Position numbers and translations under genes: made by a program
The notes under the pieces: generated by a model
Databases searched by the model: none
What the model was told of the DNA's origin: nothing
Seen by the model: only the letters and a program-made list of their open reading frames with translations
Source of the DNA: Halogeometricum limi
GTDB lineage: Archaea > Halobacteriota > Halobacteria > Halobacteriales > Haloferacaceae
Assembly (NCBI RefSeq): GCF_900115785.1
Contig: NZ_FOYS01000007.1
Span: 1-64,000, forward strand
Length of the DNA stretch: 64,000 nt
Reading direction: 5' to 3'
In this document: positions 56,418-64,000 of the stretch, one piece after another
How positions within the stretch are numbered: position 1 is the stretch's first letter
Layout of the letters: each line of letters begins with the position of its first letter

Positions 56418-57455
56418 TTACACGTGGAGGTCACCGCTGCCGCGGCCCCGCAGGTGGGGCATCCCCTCGCCGCGGACGCGGAACGACTCGCCGCTCTGCG
56501 TTCCCTCGGGTACCTCGAACTCCGTCGTCCCCGTGACGGTCGGAATCTCCACCGTCGCGCCGAAGACGGCCTGCGGGAAGGAGACGGCGAGGTTGTGGTA
56601 CAGGTCGTCGCCGTCGCGTTCGAACGCGTCGTGGTCCCGGATTCCCACCTCGATGAGGAGGTCACCGTTCGGCCCGCCGTTCTCGCCGGGCGCGCCCTCG
56701 CGTTCCATCCGGAGCGTCTGGCCGTCGCGGATGCCGGCCGGGATGGTGACCGTCAGCGTCGCCTCCTCTTCGACGACGCCGTCGCCGTCGCAGTCCGGAC
56801 AGCGTTCGCTGTACGTCTGGCCCTCGCCGCGGCACTGCGGACAGGTCTGCGTCTGCTGGACGCGGCCGAGTGGCGTGTCGCGGACGGTGGTCGTCTGTCC
56901 CTGCCCGTTGCACTGCGGACAGGTGTTCACCTCGGCGTCCTCGGGGTGACCGTCGCCGTCGCACTCTGGACAGCGTTCCGGGCGCGTGACGGTGAACTGC
57001 TTTTCGACGCCCTCGTACGCCTCTTCGAGGTCCAACCGAACCCGCGTGCGGAGGTTCTGTCCCTGTCGGGGACGGTTGCGCTGGCGACCCTGCCCGCCCA
57101 TGCCGCCACCGCCGCCGAAGAACTGGTTGAAGATGTCCTCGAAGGGGTTGCCCTGTCCGCCCGCGCCGCCGAACGGGTTGCCCTGCCCGCCCATGCCGCC
57201 GGCACCGCCGCCGACGCCGCCGCGCTTCTCGGCTTGCTCGTAGCGGTCGTGGCCCATCTGGTCGTACTGCTGGCGCTTCTGGTCGTCCGTCAGCACCTCT
57301 TTGGCCTTCTTGACCTTCTTGAACTTCTCCTCGGCGTCGGGGTCGTCGGAGACGTCGGGGTGATACTCTGCGGCCTTTTTGCGGTAGGCCTTCTTTATCT
57401 CGTCCTCGGACGCGTTGCGTGACACTCCGAGTGCGTCGTAGAAGTCCTCGCTCAT
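56418..57455 (-). CDS. dnaJ: Chaperone DnaJ, ended early by an in-frame TAA
   Basis: A 345-residue product against about 388 for the intact frame. Domains are J ([15 protein letters not shown], with HPD in YHPDVSDD), a Gly/Phe-rich linker (about 75-125), four CxxCxGxG zinc repeats ([32 protein letters not shown]) and the substrate-binding beta domains to [13 protein letters not shown] follows, with the normal C-terminus still readable behind it. The change could be CAA, AAA or GAA to TAA. DnaJ stimulates DnaK ATPase; loss of the tail should impair dimer formation. Sequencing error is possible. Confidence 0.9.
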   Translation of the reverse strand: MSEDFYDALGVSRNASEDEIKKAYRKKAAEYHPDVSDDPDAEEKFKKVKKAKEVLTDDQKRQQYDQMGHDRYEQAEKRGGVGGGAGGMGGQGNPFGGAGGQGNPFEDIFNQFFGGGGGMGGQGRQRNRPRQGQNLRTRVRLDLEEAYEGVEKQFTVTRPERCPECDGDGHPEDAEVNTCPQCNGQGQTTTVRDTPLGRVQQTQTCPQCRGEGQTYSERCPDCDGDGVVEEEATLTVTIPAGIRDGQTLRMEREGAPGENGGPNGDLLIEVGIRDHDAFERDGDDLYHNLAVSFPQAVFGATVEIPTVTGTTEFEVPEGTQSGESFRVRGEGMPHLRGRGSGDLHV

Positions 57456-57554
57456 TCGTTGTCACCGTTACTCGGTTGAACTACTTCAAAAGAACGGGTC
57501 GAAGACGACAGAATTGGGAGTGAAGACGATAGCGTCGGGGGTCAGGTGACGACT

Positions 57555-59447
57555 CTACGAGTCGTCTTCGTCGTCCACGTCCTCGAAGTCGGCGTCGACG
57601 TACTCGTCGTCGTCGCCGCCGTCGGGTTCCTGACCGCCCATGCCGCCCATGCCACCCATGCCGCCGGGTCCGGCACCGCCGCCGGCCTGCGCTTGCTGGG
57701 CCTGACCCTGGTACATCTGCTTGCCGATCTCTTGGAGTTCCGTCGAGAGGTCTTCGGTCGCGCCTTCGAGGTCCTCCGTCGTCGCGTCCTCGTCTTCGAG
57801 GGTGGCTTCGACGTCCTCGATTGCCGCCTCGATGTCGGCGCGCAGGTCGTCGTCTATCTGCTCGTCGTTCTCTTCGAGGAGGGTCTCGGCGCGCTGAACG
57901 GCGCTCTCGGCCTCGTTGCGGGCCTCGATGCGCTCGCGGCGTTCTTTGTCCTCTTCGGCGTGCTTCTCGGCCTCCTCTTGCATCTTGTCTATCTGCTCGT
58001 CGGAGAGGCCGGCGCCGCCTTCGATGGTGATGGACTCGGCGTTGCCGGAGCCTTTGTCCTCGGCTTCGACGTTGACGATGCCGTTCTCGTCGATGTTGAA
58101 CGTGACCTCGATCTGCGGCGTTCCGGCCGGTGCTGGCGGGATACCGTTCAACTGGAACTCGCCGAGGAGTTCGTTCTCGTTGGCTATCTCGCGTTCACCC
58201 TGGAAGACGCGGACCTGCACGGACGTCTGGTTCGCCGCGGCCGTGGTGAATATCTTCGACTCCTCGGTCGGGATGGTCGTGTTCTTCTCGATGAGTCGCT
58301 CGAACAGACCGCCTTTCACCTCGATACCGAGGCTGAGCGGCGTCACGTCGAGGAGGACGATGTCGTCGACTTCGCCGCCGAGAACGCCGCCCTGGATGGC
58401 CGCACCGAGGGCGACGGCTTCGTCGGGGTTGACGTTCTTCTTCGGTTCGCTCCCGAGAATCTCGGTGACCTTGTCGTGGACCTGCGGCATCCGGGTGGAG
58501 CCGCCGACGAGGATGACGTCGTCGATGTCGTCGGCGGCGTAGCCGGCGTCTTCGAGGGCTTGCTCCGTCGGGCCGACGGTGCGGTCGATGAGGTCGGAGG
58601 TGAGCGACTCGAACTTCGCGCGCGTCAGTTTCTGTTCGAGGTGGACCGGACCGGAGTCCGTCGCGGTGATGAACGGCAGGTTGATGGTCGTCTCCTTGCG
58701 CGAGGAGAGCTCTATCTTCGCCTCTTCGGCGGCGTCTTTCAGTCGCTGGAGGGCCTGTCGGTCCTCGCGGAGGTCGATGTTGTGGTTGTTCTTGAACTCC
58801 TCTGCGAGGTGGTCGATGATGGCCTCGTCCCAGTCGTCGCCGCCGAGGCTGTTGTCCCCGTTCGTCGCGACGACTTCGTAGACGCCGCCGCCGAGGTCGA
58901 GGACCGACACGTCGAACGTCCCGCCGCCGAGGTCGTACACGAGGACGGTCTGGTCGGAGTCGTCGTCCAGTCCGTAGGCCATGGAGGCCGCGGTCGGTTC
59001 GTTGATGATGCGTTCGACCTCGAAGCCGGCGATTTCGCCGGCGTCTTTCGTCGCCTGTCGCTGTCGGTCGTTGAAGTACGCCGGAACGGTGATGACCGCC
59101 TTCTCCACCTCGTCGCCGAGGTAGTCTTCGGCGTCGCGCTTGATCTTCTGGAGGATCATCGCCGATATCTGCTCGGGCGTGTAGTCCTCACCGTCTATCT
59201 CGACGGTGTAGTCCTCTTCGCCCATGTGGCGCTTTATGGACCGAATCGTTCGGTCGGGGTTCTGAATCGCCTGGTTCTTCGCGGGCTTCCCGACGAGGCG
59301 CTCTCCGTCCTCGGTGAACGCGAGCACGGAGGGTGTGGTGCGGTCTCCCTCGGCGTTTACGATGATTTCGGGGTCGCCGCCCTCCATCACCGCAAATGCA
59401 CTGTTCGTGGTACCGAGGTCGATACCGAGAATCTTGTTGCTCGCCAT
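57555..59447 (-). CDS. dnaK: Chaperone DnaK (Hsp70)
   Basis: A 630-aa Hsp70. Marks are [49 protein letters not shown] and [13 protein letters not shown] in the ATPase domain; the substrate domain begins [13 protein letters not shown]. The tail ends in a Gly/Met-rich segment [10 protein letters not shown] and an acidic stretch. It is 99 bp upstream of dnaJ, which has its own TATA-like box (57486-57492). Hsp70 genes in archaea were gained from bacteria. Confidence 0.97.
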   Translation of the reverse strand: MASNKILGIDLGTTNSAFAVMEGGDPEIIVNAEGDRTTPSVLAFTEDGERLVGKPAKNQAIQNPDRTIRSIKRHMGEEDYTVEIDGEDYTPEQISAMILQKIKRDAEDYLGDEVEKAVITVPAYFNDRQRQATKDAGEIAGFEVERIINEPTAASMAYGLDDDSDQTVLVYDLGGGTFDVSVLDLGGGVYEVVATNGDNSLGGDDWDEAIIDHLAEEFKNNHNIDLREDRQALQRLKDAAEEAKIELSSRKETTINLPFITATDSGPVHLEQKLTRAKFESLTSDLIDRTVGPTEQALEDAGYAADDIDDVILVGGSTRMPQVHDKVTEILGSEPKKNVNPDEAVALGAAIQGGVLGGEVDDIVLLDVTPLSLGIEVKGGLFERLIEKNTTIPTEESKIFTTAAANQTSVQVRVFQGEREIANENELLGEFQLNGIPPAPAGTPQIEVTFNIDENGIVNVEAEDKGSGNAESITIEGGAGLSDEQIDKMQEEAEKHAEEDKERRERIEARNEAESAVQRAETLLEENDEQIDDDLRADIEAAIEDVEATLEDEDATTEDLEGATEDLSTELQEIGKQMYQGQAQQAQAGGGAGPGGMGGMGGMGGQEPDGGDDDEYVDADFEDVDDEDDS

Positions 59448-59473
59448 CTTGACGCCAACTACTGGTCTAAATC

Positions 59474-59482
59474 GGTTAAAGG
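59474..59482 (-). promoter_or_regulatory. Proximal TATA box of dnaK
   Basis: The minus strand reads cctttaacc, centred 31 bp before the ATG at 59447. Confidence 0.5.
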
Positions 59483-59565
59483 TTACTAGACGGGAGCGTG
59501 AACCGCGGACAGGCGGGTCGCCGCTGTCTGTCGATTTGGTCGTTCGCCGGAGCGTCGTGTGACAG

Positions 59566-59575
59566 GTTTTATATC
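59566..59575 (-). promoter_or_regulatory. Distal TATA-like box upstream of dnaK
   Basis: The minus strand reads gatataaaac, a strong match about 120 bp before the dnaK ATG. No reading frame lies between, so it would give dnaK a leader of about 95 nt. On the plus strand it faces only the end of the hydrolase gene. Confidence 0.4.
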
Positions 59576-59636
59576 GAACCGCACGCAGTCGGTCCAGTCA
59601 AACCGCCGCGGCGTCGTCGGTGCGGCGGGACAGCCG

Positions 59637-60395
59637 CTACCGAATCGCTTCGACGCCCTCGTCCAAGGCGGCCATCACGTCTTCGACCACCGCTTCTCGT
59701 CCGGACGAGGCGAAGAACTCGTGGCCGCCGTCGTACGGCCGGAGGTTCGCGGCGGGCGTCCGGTCGCCGATGGCTCGGACGCTCACGATGCGGTCCGACA
59801 GCGACGCGAACACCACGTCCTCGTCGTCGAACGCGGGGAGGCGCGCCTGCGCGTCGAGGATAGTCCGCAGGAACGCCGGTGAGAGTCCGTCCGGGCCGTC
59901 GTCGTACTCGTCTTCGGACTTCAGGTCGCCGATGGCGGAGACGTCCCGGTCCGGTCGAAAGAGGCGCTTGCTGGTCGGTATCCGGAGAAAGTACGGCAGA
60001 ACGACCGACTCGAACCCCTCGTTCGGGGCCGTCCCCCACCACGGACTCAAGAAGACGTTTCTCACCCCGTCGACGGCGTCCGAGAGGTGTTCGGCGACGA
60101 GTCCACCCGTGCTGTGACTCAACACCACCTCGAAGTCGCGATTCTCGTAGTACGCCCGCACGGGCGCGAGGTACTGGTCGTCGAAGTCCCATCCGTTCGT
60201 CGGGATGGTGACGGCGTGGACGCGGTAGTCGTCGGTGAGTCGGTCGACGAGCCACGAGACGTGTTCGTGCTCCGGTTCGTTGCCCCACCCTAGCACGAAC
60301 AACAGGTCGTCGCCGGTGTCGCCGTCGCTGTCGCCGTGGACAGAAAAGCGCATTCGAGGCGTCTCACGGAAGCGGTTTCTGAACGAGAGTTTCAT
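59637..60395 (-). CDS. Alpha/beta hydrolase
   Basis: A 252-aa hydrolase-fold protein. The nucleophile elbow is VVLSHSTGGLVAEHL (Ser near residue 92), the N-terminal strand is LLFVLGWGNEPEHEHVSWLV, and DGGHEFFASSG near the C-terminus carries the His. VSVRAIGDRTPAANL probably holds the acid. It is located between grpE and dnaK in the same direction (78 bp from grpE, 189 bp to dnaK), so it may belong to the stress regulon. An internal ATG gives a version 14 residues shorter. Confidence 0.83.
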   Translation of the reverse strand: MKLSFRNRFRETPRMRFSVHGDSDGDTGDDLLFVLGWGNEPEHEHVSWLVDRLTDDYRVHAVTIPTNGWDFDDQYLAPVRAYYENRDFEVVLSHSTGGLVAEHLSDAVDGVRNVFLSPWWGTAPNEGFESVVLPYFLRIPTSKRLFRPDRDVSAIGDLKSEDEYDDGPDGLSPAFLRTILDAQARLPAFDDEDVVFASLSDRIVSVRAIGDRTPAANLRPYDGGHEFFASSGREAVVEDVMAALDEGVEAIR

Positions 60396-60473
60396 GCCTG
60401 CGAGTGACACGCCGTCGACAAAAACGTACGCGAAGCGGTGAGTTCCTCTCGCGAGTCGGCCCGGGAGACCGAG

Positions 60474-61184
60474 TTACTCTTCGTCTTCGCCGGTGCTGAC
60501 GGTTATCTGCGCGGCGCGGATGACCTTCTCCGCCATCTCGTAACCGGGTTGGTAGACGTCGGCGACGGTGCCTTCGGGTTGCTCGCTGTCGACGCGCATC
60601 ATCACTTCGTGTCGCGCCGGGTCGACTTCCTTTCCGGGTTCGGGGTCGATGGTCGTCACGTTCTCCGTAGAGAGGATGCGGTCGAACTCCTCTAACGTGG
60701 ACTCGACGCCCGGCCGGATGTCGGCGTCCTCGTCCTGGTCGAGCGCGCGAACGAGGTTGTCGCGGACCGTGACGACGCGTTCGACGAAGTCCTCGGTGGC
60801 CGTCTCGCGTATCTGGTCTTGCCGCTTCTTCGCGCGTTTCTTGTAGTTCTGGAAGTCGGCCTGCGTCCGCTTGAGACGGTCGGTGAGTTCGTCCCGTTCC
60901 TCTTCGGTCGCCGCGAGTTCCGTCTCCAGTCGCTGGACGCGGCCCCGAAGCGCCGCGACGTCGTCGGCGAGTTCCTCGTCGTACTCGGCGACGCGCGAGA
61001 CGAGTTCCTCGCCGTGCGTCCCCTCGCCCGCGGTGGCGGCGTCCGCGCCCTCTTCGGGGGCGGCGTCTCCGTCGGACGCGTCCGAGTCGGGCGTCGCGTC
61101 GGACCCGTCGACTGCGCCGCGGTCGGGTGTCTCGTCGACGTCTGCGCGTCCGGAGGTGCGTCCGTCGGGAGAGTCGTCGGTCAT
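60474..61184 (-). CDS. grpE: Nucleotide exchange factor GrpE
   Basis: A 236-aa co-chaperone that releases ADP from DnaK. A very acidic, probably disordered N-terminal 55 residues precede a long coiled coil (about 60-135) and the beta-domain signature VDPARHEVMMRVDSEQPEGTV, VYQPGYEMAEKVIRAAQITVS. The acidic extension is typical of haloarchaea. A TATA-like box lies 28 bp upstream. It heads the grpE, hydrolase, dnaK, dnaJ group. Confidence 0.95.
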   Translation of the reverse strand: MTDDSPDGRTSGRADVDETPDRGAVDGSDATPDSDASDGDAAPEEGADAATAGEGTHGEELVSRVAEYDEELADDVAALRGRVQRLETELAATEEERDELTDRLKRTQADFQNYKKRAKKRQDQIRETATEDFVERVVTVRDNLVRALDQDEDADIRPGVESTLEEFDRILSTENVTTIDPEPGKEVDPARHEVMMRVDSEQPEGTVADVYQPGYEMAEKVIRAAQITVSTGEDEE

Positions 61185-61207
61185 GTCTGACCAAAACGGG
61201 TGACGCG

Positions 61208-61215
61208 GCTTAAGG
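61208..61215 (-). promoter_or_regulatory. TATA-like box of grpE
   Basis: The minus strand reads ccttaagc, centred 28 bp before the ATG at 61184. Confidence 0.45.
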
Positions 61216-61281
61216 TTGTACGACTCGGTCTGTGGGGCCGAAGACGACGCCCAGTCGGCCGGTACTCGGACGCTCCGGTCG

Positions 61282-62019
61282 TTACTGGTACATCCGAAGC
61301 GGTTGCGCCTGCGTGCTCTCCTCGTCGCCCTCCTGCATCCGGCGGGCGAGTTGCTCCTTCGCGTTTCGAATCTCTTCTGCGCGTTCGACCAGGTTGTCGA
61401 CGGAGACGTCGATGCCGGCGAGGGGTTCGATGCCCGATTTGATGATGACGCGGGCCGCCTCGGGGTCCGGGAACTGCGGGTCCGACTCGACGACGAGTCC
61501 GACCGCCGTCCGGTCGTGTTCGACTGCGTCGTTCAACAGCGCACCGGTCGGCCCCGAGATGAGGCCCATCTCGCTCGGGAGGTCGATTCCCGCCTCGGTG
61601 ACCAACGTCGCGCCGTCGCCCGACGCGACGGCGTACAGGTGGGGCACGTCGTCGGACTTCTCGCGCGGGAGACCGGAGAGGAAGATGGGCGTCACCGCCG
61701 TCTCGTCGAACCACTCCGAGAGGCAGGTGGCGAGTTCCGCGGCCGCCTTCGGCGCGATGGGGACGTCGCTCTGCAGGACGAGCAAGTTGTGTTCCTCGTC
61801 GGCGTACAGGCGGACGGGCGAGGAGAGCGACGCGTCGCCCTCGTGGTAGACGGCGACTTTCGGGATGCCGTCGCAGTGGAGGTTCGCGTAGTGGACCATG
61901 TCGAACGTCTCGACGAGGTGGTCCGCGGCTATCTTGCCGACCAGTCCGATTCCCGGGAGGCCCTCGACCATCGCCGGTTCCGACAGCGACACGTCGTCGA
62001 GGATGCGTATTTGAGCCAT
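61282..62019 (-). CDS. PAC2-family (proteasome assembly chaperone-like) protein
   Basis: A 245-aa protein of the PAC2/DUF75 superfamily. Signatures are VEGLPGIGLVGKIAADHLVE at residues 18-37, VRLYADEEHNLLVLQSDVPI, FLSGLPREKSDDVPHLYAVA and GPTGALLNDAVEHDRTAVGLVVESDPQFPDPEAA, ending in a coiled-coil-like helix. Archaeal members are related to eukaryotic proteasome assembly factor PAC2 and may assist the 20S core. A TATA-like box lies 28 bp upstream. Confidence 0.93.
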   Translation of the reverse strand: MAQIRILDDVSLSEPAMVEGLPGIGLVGKIAADHLVETFDMVHYANLHCDGIPKVAVYHEGDASLSSPVRLYADEEHNLLVLQSDVPIAPKAAAELATCLSEWFDETAVTPIFLSGLPREKSDDVPHLYAVASGDGATLVTEAGIDLPSEMGLISGPTGALLNDAVEHDRTAVGLVVESDPQFPDPEAARVIIKSGIEPLAGIDVSVDNLVERAEEIRNAKEQLARRMQEGDEESTQAQPLRMYQ

Positions 62020-62043
62020 GATTCACCTTGACACGCCGAGGAG

Positions 62044-62051
62044 GTAAAAGC
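62044..62051 (-). promoter_or_regulatory. TATA-like box of the PAC2 gene
   Basis: The minus strand reads gcttttac, centred 28 bp before the ATG at 62019. Confidence 0.5.
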
Positions 62052-62176
62052 GCGGTGTCGGGGCATCGGCGACGCGAATCCGTCGGTCCGGGGCGGTGCC
62101 GCGTCGACCGTGGACGTTCGAGAGCGCGGCGCGCACTCCGAAACCCACAAGCGGCCCCCTCGGGTAGAAGCGTGCA

Positions 62177-63115
62177 ATGAACCCCTTAGAGCGGTACGCG
62201 CCGCTCGTGGACGACGAGGAGGCGTTCTTCGAGGCCTGCGACCGGCCGCTTCCGTCCGTCGTTCGCGTCAACGGCATCAAGACGACGGTAGAGCGCGCGC
62301 GTTCGGCACTCGACGCCGGCGACGTCGGCTACGAGGCGACCGACTGGCATCCGGGAATCCTGAAACTGGACGAACGCGGCCCCGGGACGACGTGGCCCTA
62401 CTTCCACGGGTGGCTCCACGGCCAAGAAGAAGTGTCGGCGCTCCCCGCACTCGCACTCGACCCGCAACCGGGAGAGGTCATCTGGGACGCCTGTGCCGCC
62501 CCCGGAAGCAAGACGACGCAACTCGCGGACCTGATGGACGACACGGGAACGCTCATCGGCAACGACAACAACCTCGGCCGCCTCTCCGCTCTGCGGCACA
62601 ACGCCGAACGCCTCGGCGTGAGCAACCTCGTCGTGACCAATCAGGACGCGCGAAACTACTCGCTGAAGCCGTTCGGCGAGGACACGGACGACCCCGAAGC
62701 GATAGACGCGTTCGACCGGGCACTCGTGGACGCGCCGTGTTCCTGCGAGGGGACGATTCGGAAGAACCCCGACGCGCTGGACCGGTGGACGATGAACCAC
62801 GTCCACAGCGTCGCCGGAATCCAGAAAGGCATCCTTCGCCGCGCGGTGCAAGCGACGCGCGAGGGCGGCACCGTCGTCTACTCGACGTGCACGTTCGCGC
62901 CCGAGGAGAACGAAGCCGTACTGGACCACGTGCTCGGCGAGGAGGACTGCCAGATGGTCGAATGGGACGCGCCCGACGGCTTCGAGACGGCCCTCGGCGT
63001 GACCGAGTGGGACGGCGACGAGTACGACCCCTCCGTGGAACTGGCACACCGCGTCTACCCGCACCACAACGACACGGGCGGGTTCTTCTGCGCGAAACTG
63101 GAGGTGACCGCATGA
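62177..63115 (+). CDS. RsmB/NOL1/NOP2-family RNA m5C methyltransferase
   Basis: A 312-aa SAM-dependent RNA cytosine-C5 methyltransferase. The SAM site is WDACAAPGSKTTQLADLM, with GNDNNLGRLSALRHNAERL following. The first catalytic Cys motif is VDAPCSCEGTIRKNP, and the nucleophile is in VYSTCTFAPEENE. The substrate is tRNA or rRNA. It has no RNA-binding PUA domain of its own; the next gene, overlapping by 4 bp (ATGA), encodes a PUA-like protein that probably supplies it. Confidence 0.93.
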   Translation: MNPLERYAPLVDDEEAFFEACDRPLPSVVRVNGIKTTVERARSALDAGDVGYEATDWHPGILKLDERGPGTTWPYFHGWLHGQEEVSALPALALDPQPGEVIWDACAAPGSKTTQLADLMDDTGTLIGNDNNLGRLSALRHNAERLGVSNLVVTNQDARNYSLKPFGEDTDDPEAIDAFDRALVDAPCSCEGTIRKNPDALDRWTMNHVHSVAGIQKGILRRAVQATREGGTVVYSTCTFAPEENEAVLDHVLGEEDCQMVEWDAPDGFETALGVTEWDGDEYDPSVELAHRVYPHHNDTGGFFCAKLEVTA

Positions 63116-63645
63116 GCGACGACACCGGCGACCAGAGGCCCGAGAACGACGGCCAGCGGTTCGACCGCCTGCCCGCGACGAGCGACGAACGCGTCGTCGC
63201 CGGGCGACCCACCCGCGAGGAAGTCGTCGGCTGGTGGGAACAGCGCTACGGACTCCCGCCGGAGACGTGGGACGGACACACGTTCTGGGAGAAAGGCAAC
63301 GGGAAGATTTGGGCGTTCGCCGCCGACCTGGTGAGTCCGAACCCCGTCGAGGGTCTCGGTCTGCGCATCCTCCGCGCGCGGCAGGAACACTGGAAACCCT
63401 CGACCAACGCCGTCCAGCGTTTCTGCGGCGCGGCGTCGAAGAACGTCGTCCTGTTGGACGAAGACGAGGCGGAGACGTTCGCCCGCGGCGACGACCAGGA
63501 ACTCGAACGCTGGGAGGGCGACTGGGGCTACGTCGTCGCCGCCCACGAGTTCGAGGGCGCGGTCGAACCCATCGGCGTCGGCCTCTATCTCCACGGCGAA
63601 CTGCGGTCGACGGTGCCGAAAGGGCGGCAGGAAGACCTGTCGTAA
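63112..63645 (+). CDS. PUA-like partner of the RNA methyltransferase
   Basis: A 177-aa protein overlapping the methyltransferase stop by 4 bp. After a disordered acidic start there is a tryptophan-rich segment REEVVGWWEQRYG, FWEKGNGKIWAF. The C-terminal half resembles the PUA-like domain of NOL1/NOP2/RsmF proteins: GLRILRARQEHWKPSTNAVQ, VVLLDEDEAETFARGDD, GYVVAAHEFEGAVEPIGVG and STVPKGRQEDLS. The split of catalytic and RNA-binding parts into overlapping genes suggests a heteromeric enzyme. Confidence 0.82.
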   Translation: MSDDTGDQRPENDGQRFDRLPATSDERVVAGRPTREEVVGWWEQRYGLPPETWDGHTFWEKGNGKIWAFAADLVSPNPVEGLGLRILRARQEHWKPSTNAVQRFCGAASKNVVLLDEDEAETFARGDDQELERWEGDWGYVVAAHEFEGAVEPIGVGLYLHGELRSTVPKGRQEDLS

Positions 63646-63658
63646 GGTCGTCTCTCGG

Positions 63659-64000
63659 TCACTCCTTCTCTCGAAGCGTCCCGCCGCCCAGTCCCTCCCA
63701 CGCCACTCGGTAGCCGAGTCGCGACAACACCGCCGAGGACTCAGTGACCCCTCGGCGCTCCAAAACCGCCTCCGCCTCCGACAGCGACATCCCCGCGTCT
63801 AACTCCTCGGCGAGAGCGTCAAGCACCGCGGGCCGAAAGAGCGTCCGTCCGACGAGTTCGTGGTCGGGGAACGCCACCGCCGAGAGGGCGTTTTCGGCGA
63901 CGCCGTGAGCCTCCGCCAGCGACGCGAGCGAAACCACGTCCTCGTCGGGCGCGAGTTCCGCGGGCAACTCGGCGGCCGCGTCGGCGACTAACTCCGCCTC
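63659..64000 (-). CDS. Unknown protein, C-terminal part (5' end outside window)
   Basis: The frame runs open through the last base of the window, so only about 113 C-terminal residues are seen. They are acidic and helical, for example VVSLASLAEAHGVAENALSAV and MSLSEAEAVLERRGVTESS, ending GGGTLREKE. The stop lies 13 bp after the convergent PUA-like gene. The repeated helix-turn-helix-like phrasing might mean nucleic-acid binding, but I do not recognise a family. Confidence 0.65.
   Translation of the reverse strand, partial: EAELVADAAAELPAELAPDEDVVSLASLAEAHGVAENALSAVAFPDHELVGRTLFRPAVLDALAEELDAGMSLSEAEAVLERRGVTESSAVLSRLGYRVAWEGLGGGTLREKE

Overview
The window comes from a halophilic archaeon (class Halobacteria, probably Haloferacaceae-like). 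GC content is very high and the predicted proteins are strongly acidic. Genes carry archaeal TATA boxes about 25-33 bp before the start codon, mostly without a Shine-Dalgarno site, which fits leaderless transcripts. Gene content is also typical: topoisomerase VI beside gyrase, an archaeal proteasome beta subunit, an ATP-dependent DNA ligase, DUF555 and many small haloarchaeal membrane proteins. I found no rRNA, tRNA, CRISPR array or complete insertion sequence.

Layout. 0-3 kb: the end of a membrane protein and the PTS-dependent dihydroxyacetone kinase genes dhaK, dhaL and dhaM. 3-13 kb: ileS, a lipoprotein, an 82-bp MITE-like palindrome, a bifunctional-nuclease-fold protein, a membrane-anchored HTH protein, a CBS protein, glycerate kinase, a TraB-family membrane protein and an M50 protease. 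13-23 kb: purM, a cytochrome P450, an autoregulated-looking HTH-CBS repressor, DUF555, psmB, a glutamate-cysteine ligase-like protein and DNA ligase.

23-29 kb: the most interesting region. A four-gene minus-strand operon (TatD hydrolase, TIM-barrel isomerase, UbiA prenyltransferase, second TIM-barrel isomerase) diverges from an inositol-3-phosphate-synthase-like gene that overlaps an alkaline-phosphatase-superfamily gene. These are the enzyme classes of the bacterial ebo cluster (EboB, C, E, F). A myo-inositol phosphate synthase fold stands where ebo clusters have a dehydroquinate-synthase-like cyclase, and no EboA is seen. I infer a haloarchaeal pathway making a prenylated cyclitol- or sugar-derived product.

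29-45 kb: an MBL hydrolase, an alpha/beta hydrolase, top6A/top6B divergent from gyrB/gyrA, arginase, two divergent DUF389 membrane paralogues, a nucleotide-sugar epimerase and an Rrf2-like regulator. 45-53 kb: type II NADH dehydrogenase, uridine phosphorylase, cytidine deaminase, small membrane proteins, a GNAT protein, and a short-chain fatty-acid transporter divergent from an acyl-CoA synthetase, followed by a degenerate AMP-ligase-like gene.

53-64 kb: a zinc-flavoured stretch (formaldehyde-dehydrogenase-type Zn enzyme, two Cys/His-rich micro-proteins, a CobW GTPase), then grpE, an alpha/beta hydrolase, dnaK and dnaJ. dnaJ carries an in-frame TAA that cuts off its last 42 residues. The window ends with a PAC2 protein, an RNA m5C methyltransferase overlapping a PUA-like protein, and a partial unknown gene.
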